DNA of 11,192 bases, taken from assembly GCA_038230775.1 (NCBI GenBank), contig JBBRMQ010000139.1, forward strand, positions 1 to 11,192, written 5' to 3'. This document shows positions 6,953 to 11,192 of this stretch, one piece after another (the first letter of the stretch is position 1; each line of letters begins with the position of its first letter). The notes under the pieces were generated by a model. It did not search any database. It worked only from the letters and a program-made list of their open reading frames with translations, and was not told where the DNA came from. The position numbers were made by a program, and so were the translations under genes. Origin of the DNA: JBBRMQ01 sp038230775. Its GTDB lineage: Bacteria > Acidobacteriota > Thermoanaerobaculia > Gp7-AA8.

Positions 6953-7013
6953 GTAAGGCCGTAGAGCGAGTAGACCGTGCAAAGGCGCGGTGCTACCGGT
7001 CCTACGGCCTTAC
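6953..7013. terminator. Hairpin after the lepB-CDGSH gene group (terminator-like or small palindromic repeat)
   Basis: Perfect 12-base arms GTAAGGCCGTAG (6953-6964) and CTACGGCCTTAC (7002-7013) enclose 37 bases. Inside, GTAGACCG and CGGTGCTAC can pair as a second stem with a small bulge. It begins 4 bases after the CDGSH stop, so transcription termination is plausible. No T-tract follows on either strand, so it is not a classical intrinsic terminator; a dispersed REP-type palindrome is the alternative. Confidence 0.6.
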
Positions 7014-7223
7014 CGCCTTGCTGTCTTCCTCCGGCGCATCTTCAAGTTCGAAGACCACCCCTTCCCATCCGGTAAGTGCGGCCCACTCTTTCGGCTTCGT
7101 GTCGGGAGATCGATCGTCGTCTGCATTCATGCGGCGGTGTTGATCCAATGCCCGTTCCGCGTGCGCGGGTCGGCGTAAGTTCCGCACCGGGTACCACTTC
7201 GCCCCGATTGTCCTGTTCTGCAC
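7002..7223 (-). CDS. Doubtful small hypothetical ORF
   Basis: A GTG at 7223 opens a 73-residue minus-strand frame; an in-frame ATG at 7130 would give 42 residues. The C-terminal part (MNADDDRSPDTKPKEWAALT, then an acidic GVVFELEDAPEEDS stretch) looks more protein-like than a typical shadow frame and does not overlap another gene. Against it, there is no ribosome binding site, the third-position GC is only moderate, I recognise no domain, and the stop codon lies in the right arm of the hairpin at 7002-7013. It may be a small gene, a gene remnant or chance. Confidence 0.25.
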   Translation of the reverse strand: MQNRTIGAKWYPVRNLRRPAHAERALDQHRRMNADDDRSPDTKPKEWAALTGWEGVVFELEDAPEEDSKAVRP

Positions 7224-7286
7224 ACGTAAAAATTTTTTGCAGCAAATGTTTGACACGTTTCCCTCTGAGCGGTAGCGTACGCGCCG
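7014..7286. other. Intergenic stretch before the LacI-receptor operon
   Basis: No convincing plus-strand gene lies between the hairpin and the operator. The only content I can name is the doubtful minus-strand ORF and the AT-rich patch at about 7226-7252 (AAAAATTTTTT and CAAATGTTTG), which stands out in GC-rich DNA and overlaps the proposed -35 box. I see no RNA gene or riboswitch. Confidence 0.5.
7249..7278 (+). promoter_or_regulatory. Likely promoter of the lacI-receptor operon
   Basis: A perfect -35 box TTGACA at 7249-7254 is followed after 18 bases by a poor -10 match, TAGCGT at 7273-7278. An AT-rich patch lies just upstream and could serve as an UP-type element. Transcription would start close to the operator at 7287-7302 and the ATG at 7305, giving a short leader. 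The -35 is convincing; the exact -10 is not. Confidence 0.55.
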
Positions 7287-7302
7287 ATGTAACCGTTTAC
7301 AT
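7287..7302. promoter_or_regulatory. LacI-family operator, ATGTAACCGTTTACAT
   Basis: This 16-base near-perfect palindrome has a central CG, the hallmark of LacI/GalR-family sites; only the base pair next to the ACCGTT centre breaks the symmetry. It lies between the promoter and the regulator's own ATG at 7305. Bound protein would block transcription of the regulator and of the receptor gene downstream. The regulator encoded here is the obvious candidate to bind it. Confidence 0.75.
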
Positions 7303-7304
7303 TG

Positions 7305-8321
7305 ATGCGCGAACCCCATCGCAACGTGACCATCAAGGAAGTCGCCGCGAAAGCCGGCGTCTCGGTCGCGACTATCTCGCGCGTTCTCAACGGAAAAGGA
7401 CCGGTTCGCGAGGCAACCTCACGCCGCGTCATGGAAACCGCACAGGCTCTCCGCTACTCACCGCATGCCGGCGCCCGGAGTCTCAGCACCCGGCGCACGA
7501 ATACGATCGGTCTGCTCCTTCCCGATCTTCACGGCGAGTTCTTTTCCGAGGTGATTCGAGGGATCGATGCGGAGGCGAGGCGGACGGGATATCACCTCCT
7601 CGTTTCCGGCTTCCACAGCGATCAGGATGAGATGAGCGCCGTGTTAGGCGCGATGCGCGGACGCGTCGACGGCCTGATCGTGATGTCGCCCGATCGCGAA
7701 GCCTCAATCCTCTGCGGCCAGCTGCCTCTTGGTTTGCCCACCGTGCTTCTCAACAGCGTCGGTGACGCGGCGAGAACGATCACGATCGACAACTACGGCG
7801 GCGCCGTCGCCATCATGAAGCATCTCCTCTCGCTGGGACATCAAAGCATCGCCTTCATCAAAGGTCCGGACGCCAACACCGACGCGTCGGAGCGTCTGCG
7901 CGGTTATCGCGACACGGCTGGCGCGGCCGCGCACAGCGAGACGCCGGGCGACTTCAGGGAACAGGCCGGGTACGCGGCCGCCGTCGCCCTGATCAACGGA
8001 CCGCGGCGGCCGAACGCGATCTTTGCCGCGAACGACGCGATGGCGATCGGCGCGCTCAGCGCATTGCGCGCGGCCGCGGTCTCCGTTCCCGACCAGATGG
8101 CGCTTGCGGGCTTCGATGACATCCCGATCGCCCGCTTCGTCACTCCGCCGCTCACGACGGTGAACGTCGCCATCTCGGAGCTCGGCCGGCGCGCGTTCGA
8201 ACTGCTGGAGCAGCGCTTGCACGACTCGGTGTATGAACCGCAGAGCGAAGTCCTTCCAACCACGTTAGTCATTCGGGCATCGTGTGGTGCCCGGCAGCAA
8301 TCTCAAAACGCAATTTCATGA
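7305..8321 (+). CDS. LacI-family transcriptional regulator
   Basis: This 338-residue DNA-binding regulator probably senses a sugar or a sugar-derived ligand. The N-terminal helix-turn-helix is at residues 9-29 (VTIKEVAAKAGVSVATISRVLNG), followed by the hinge helix (SPHAGARSLSTRR). The periplasmic-binding-protein-like effector domain starts at NTIGLLLPDLHGEFF. Family landmarks include GLIVMSP, LGHQSIAFIKG, IFAANDAMAIGAL and LAGFDDIPIARFVTPPLTTV. The length is normal for the family. I chose the ATG at 7305 over the overlapping TTG at 7302; no ribosome site is visible, so translation may be leaderless or weak, in keeping with low repressor levels. A GTG at 7326 is a less likely start. The stop is 11 bases from the receptor's start, so the two genes almost certainly share a transcript, and the upstream operator implies autoregulation. 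The ligand cannot be read from the sequence. Confidence 0.95.
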   Translation: MREPHRNVTIKEVAAKAGVSVATISRVLNGKGPVREATSRRVMETAQALRYSPHAGARSLSTRRTNTIGLLLPDLHGEFFSEVIRGIDAEARRTGYHLLVSGFHSDQDEMSAVLGAMRGRVDGLIVMSPDREASILCGQLPLGLPTVLLNSVGDAARTITIDNYGGAVAIMKHLLSLGHQSIAFIKGPDANTDASERLRGYRDTAGAAAHSETPGDFREQAGYAAAVALINGPRRPNAIFAANDAMAIGALSALRAAAVSVPDQMALAGFDDIPIARFVTPPLTTVNVAISELGRRAFELLEQRLHDSVYEPQSEVLPTTLVIRASCGARQQSQNAIS

Positions 8322-8328
8322 GGAGGAG
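8321..8328 (+). promoter_or_regulatory. Strong ribosome binding site of the receptor gene
   Basis: AGGAGGAG begins at the last base of the lacI stop codon and ends 4 bases before the receptor ATG at 8333. It is the strongest ribosome site in the window and contrasts with the missing one before lacI. The pair would give much receptor and little repressor from one mRNA. Confidence 0.75.
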
Positions 8329-8332
8329 TTCT

Positions 8333-11192
8333 ATGACACACAGAAGTCGGCTTTTTACGCTGCTGCTGTTGTCGATGATGGTGGCCTCGACCGTGTTAGG
8401 CCAGTCAGCGACAACCGCAACACTCCACGGCAAGGTGACGAACGAGAGCGGTAATGCGGTCGCCAACGCGGAGATCAACGCTGTCGGCACGCAGAACGGG
8501 TTCGTCCGCACGGTCAACTCGCGCGGCGACGGCAGCTACACACTCGCCGGTCTCACGCCAGGGACGTACAGCATCGTGGTCGCTTCACCCGGCTATGAGC
8601 CGAAGAGCCAGGACGTCACGGTGCTCGTCGGTCAGACGATCGACATGAATCTCCGCCTCTCCGCAACCGCGGTGGTGAGGGAGTCGATCACCGTCGTCGG
8701 CAATCAGGCGATCGAGACGAAGACGAGCGAGATCGCCACGAACGTCACGACGCAGCAGATCGAGAACCTGCCGCAGGACGATCGCAACTTTCTGAACTTC
8801 GCGGCGCTCGCGCCCGGAATCCGGCTCTCGACCGATCCACAGCGCAAGACCTTCGCCGGCGACGCGCAGGATCCGGAGCAGACGAACATCTTCATCGACG
8901 GCGTGAGCACGAAGAACGACATCACGCTGGGCGGCACGTCCGGACAGGACGCCAGCCGCGGCAACCCATTCCCCCAGAATGCCGTCCAGGAGTTCCGCGT
9001 CATCACGCAGAACTACAGCGCACAGTTCGATCACGCGTCGAGCGCCATCATCACGGCGGTCACGAAATCGGGCGGCAACGCGTTCAACGGCCAGGCCTTC
9101 GCGTACTACCAGCCCAAGCAGTGGGTCTCCGCAACGAAGAAGAACTTCAAGTTCACCTCGCTGACGTCGAACAGCTCCTACCGCCGCGTGCAGCCCGGCA
9201 TCAGCTTTGGCGGACCGATCATCAAGGACAACCTCAACTACTTCTTCTCGTACGAAGGAGACAACGAGCATGCGACGCATCCTGTCGTCGCGACCATCCA
9301 GCCGTACGCCAGCCAGTTCACACAGTTCTTTGGTGACTTCGCCAGCCCGTTCAAGTCCACGCTCGGCTTCGGAAAACTGAGCTGGCAGGCGGCGAAGAAT
9401 CAACTCCTGGACTTCAGCTCCAACTACCGCCGCGAAAACGAGGTCCGCGACTTCGGCGGTACGACCAGCTTCGAATCCGCGACGAACTTCAGGAACTATG
9501 TCTACGGCGCAACCGTGCGCGACCAGTGGAACAACAGCGACTCGCTCAACGAGGCCTCGATCAGCCTGCAGAAATTCGGGTTCCATCCAAGCCCGTCGAA
9601 CGCGCTGCTCGTCGGAAAGCTCTACTTCGCGCCCGGCTTCGCCACGGTCATCCGTACCGGTGGCAACAGCACGACCCAGGCACTCGATCAGCGCCGCCTC
9701 GAGCTGCGCGACAACTACAACTTCGCGCCATACACCATGTACGGCACTCATAATTTCCAGGTCGGCGGCAACCTGGACCTCATGAAGTACCACATGAACA
9801 AGAGCCTCAACGGGAACCCGCTTTACAAGTTCCTTCCTGACGCCACCGGCAAATACCCGACCGTCCCCTTCGAAGTCGACTTCGGAATCGGCAACCCGAT
9901 CCTCGACATCAGCAACAACGAGTACGGCATCTACGGTCAGGACAGTTGGACGGTCAGCCCGAACCTCACGCTGAACCTCGGCCTGCGCTGGGACTACGAG
10001 AGTCACATGCTCGATCAGAGCTACGTGACTCCCGCGGCAGTCGTGGCTGGCCTGAAAGGCAAGTCGTTCAAGATCGACAACCGCACCGTCACGGTGCCGG
10101 ACGAGTTCTTCTCAACGGGCAGCGAGCGCAAGCCATACAAGAGCGAGTACCAGCCGCGCATCGGATTCGCCTACGACCTGAAGGGCGACAGCAAGTCCGT
10201 GATCTTCGGTGGATGGGGCAAGTACTACGATCGTCTCTTCCTGAACTCGACCCTCGACGAGCGGTTCCGCCTGCAGTTCCCCGTCTATCGCTTCAACTTC
10301 TCGGCGGACGGCAGCTCGGGCATCAAATATGATCCCTCGTACGGAACGGCCGCGGGTCTCCGCGCCCTCATCAACAGCGGAAGAACGCTGAATCCCGAGG
10401 TTTATCTCCTCAGCAACAACACCAAGCCGCCGTACTCCACCCAATACAACATCGGCTACCGGCAGGCCTTCGGCAGCTGGCTTGGATCCGCAAGCTACAA
10501 CGCGGTCCGCGGCAAACGCGGCATCACGTACGTCTCCGCATCGGGCACATGCTGCAATGCCCTCATCCCCGGGTTCGGGAACGTCATCATCAACGACCCG
10601 GTCGGCAAGAGCTTCTGGTACGACGCCGAGAGCTTCACCTTCGAGCGTCCGTTCACCACGATCGGCGGATGGCGAGGATGGGGTGCACGATTCCTCTACA
10701 CGCACGCGAAGTCGCAGCAGAACGGCAACGACCTGTTCAGCCTTGACCTCCCGAGCGCAGCCGCCTATCCGAGGCATCCGGTTGCGGGCTCGGAGCCGAA
10801 TCACTTCAACGCCACGGGCATCTTCGGATTGCCGTGGCAGATGCGCTTCAGCACGAACATCACACTGTCGACCGGCGGCGCCACACCGATCGAGGACTTC
10901 TCAGCAGGTTTCAGCCTCGACCAGAAGCTCATCGGCGGCGCGCGCCGTGGCGCGGTCTATCCTCCGAAGAGCAGCGGCTTCGGATTCCGCAACGTCGACT
11001 TCCGCCTGCAGAAAGACTTCCCCGCGTTCGGCCGCACCAGCCTCGGCGTCGTTGCCGAAGTCTTCAACGCTTTCAACTTCACGAACTTCGGCTGCCTCTC
11101 GGCGTTTCGCGCGCCCGATACCGACCCGAAGACTCTCGGTACGCCCGGCTGCGTCATCAGCCTCGGCCGCCGCGAGCAGGTGGGCCTCAAGC
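8333..11192 (+). CDS. TonB-dependent outer-membrane receptor, Oar-like, with N-terminal carboxypeptidase-regulatory-like domain (3' partial)
   Basis: This outer-membrane beta-barrel probably imports a large or scarce nutrient using TonB energy. The open frame gives 953 residues to the window edge. A signal peptide covers about residues 1-23 (LFTLLLLSMMVASTVLG). A carboxypeptidase-regulatory-like domain spans about 28-110 (TLHGKVTNESGNAVANAEI, GSYTLAGLTPGTYSIVV). The plug spans about 118-248 (IENLPQDDRNFLNFAALAPG, TNIFIDGVST, FRVITQNYSAQF, AVTKSGGN). The remainder is barrel, with alternating aromatic strands such as FGGPIIKDNLNYFFSYEG, YGIYGQDSWTV, LNLGLRWDYE and VFNAFNFTNFG. The final visible residues (LGRREQVGLK) look like the last strand, so only a few codons are missing. 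I see no obvious TonB box and no SusD partner in the window. The gene shares the lacI transcript and has a strong ribosome site. Oar-like family members are common in Acidobacteriota; the substrate is unknown, with carbohydrate favoured by the LacI link. Confidence 0.93.
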   Translation, partial: MTHRSRLFTLLLLSMMVASTVLGQSATTATLHGKVTNESGNAVANAEINAVGTQNGFVRTVNSRGDGSYTLAGLTPGTYSIVVASPGYEPKSQDVTVLVGQTIDMNLRLSATAVVRESITVVGNQAIETKTSEIATNVTTQQIENLPQDDRNFLNFAALAPGIRLSTDPQRKTFAGDAQDPEQTNIFIDGVSTKNDITLGGTSGQDASRGNPFPQNAVQEFRVITQNYSAQFDHASSAIITAVTKSGGNAFNGQAFAYYQPKQWVSATKKNFKFTSLTSNSSYRRVQPGISFGGPIIKDNLNYFFSYEGDNEHATHPVVATIQPYASQFTQFFGDFASPFKSTLGFGKLSWQAAKNQLLDFSSNYRRENEVRDFGGTTSFESATNFRNYVYGATVRDQWNNSDSLNEASISLQKFGFHPSPSNALLVGKLYFAPGFATVIRTGGNSTTQALDQRRLELRDNYNFAPYTMYGTHNFQVGGNLDLMKYHMNKSLNGNPLYKFLPDATGKYPTVPFEVDFGIGNPILDISNNEYGIYGQDSWTVSPNLTLNLGLRWDYESHMLDQSYVTPAAVVAGLKGKSFKIDNRTVTVPDEFFSTGSERKPYKSEYQPRIGFAYDLKGDSKSVIFGGWGKYYDRLFLNSTLDERFRLQFPVYRFNFSADGSSGIKYDPSYGTAAGLRALINSGRTLNPEVYLLSNNTKPPYSTQYNIGYRQAFGSWLGSASYNAVRGKRGITYVSASGTCCNALIPGFGNVIINDPVGKSFWYDAESFTFERPFTTIGGWRGWGARFLYTHAKSQQNGNDLFSLDLPSAAAYPRHPVAGSEPNHFNATGIFGLPWQMRFSTNITLSTGGATPIEDFSAGFSLDQKLIGGARRGAVYPPKSSGFGFRNVDFRLQKDFPAFGRTSLGVVAEVFNAFNFTNFGCLSAFRAPDTDPKTLGTPGCVISLGRREQVGLK

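Noticed and set aside
8585..10006. 473-residue minus-strand open frame antisense to the receptor
   Set aside because: It is a shadow of the TonB-dependent receptor, with low-complexity Val/Arg/Glu-rich translation and no recognisable domain.

Overview
The window is GC-rich bacterial DNA with strong third-position GC bias in the real genes. The gene content points to Acidobacteriota or a close relative. That includes an Oar-like TonB-dependent receptor with an N-terminal carboxypeptidase-regulatory-like domain, a secreted protein built from repeats of that same fold, an FHA-GAF-class III cyclase and a GGDEF/EAL hybrid. The lineage is inferred from gene style only; there is no rRNA or other marker here.

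Layout, left to right. (1) 1-1892, minus strand: a membrane-anchored HAMP-PAS-GGDEF-EAL c-di-GMP enzyme, cut by the left edge inside its EAL domain. (2) 2002-3786, plus strand and divergent from it: an exported protein made of six degenerate ~95-residue beta-sandwich repeats. (3) 3811-5481: an FHA-GAF-nucleotidyl cyclase with all catalytic residues visible. (4) 5484-5722: a non-coding, nearly mirror-symmetric element with three nested pairs of inverted-repeat arms, probably a REP/MITE-type sequence. (5) 5739-6948: a possible operon of type I signal peptidase, a small single-span membrane protein resembling DUF4845 proteins, and a CDGSH iron-sulfur protein. (6) 6949-7304: a mostly non-coding stretch with a strong hairpin, an uncertain minus-strand small ORF, an AT-rich promoter patch and a palindromic operator. 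(7) 7305-11192: a LacI-family regulator followed 11 bases later by a TonB-dependent receptor that runs off the right edge, probably within a few codons of its stop.

How the parts may work together: region 1-5481 places a c-di-GMP enzyme and a cAMP-type cyclase on either side of a secreted repeat protein, so it looks like a signalling neighbourhood with a surface or periplasmic component. Region 7287-11192 looks like a substrate-responsive nutrient-uptake unit: LacI would repress itself and the receptor through the operator next to its own start codon. The lepB region is housekeeping protein export. I found no CRISPR array, tRNA, rRNA, transposase or defence system. The least explained items are the palindromic element, the six-repeat exported protein and the operator-controlled receptor operon.
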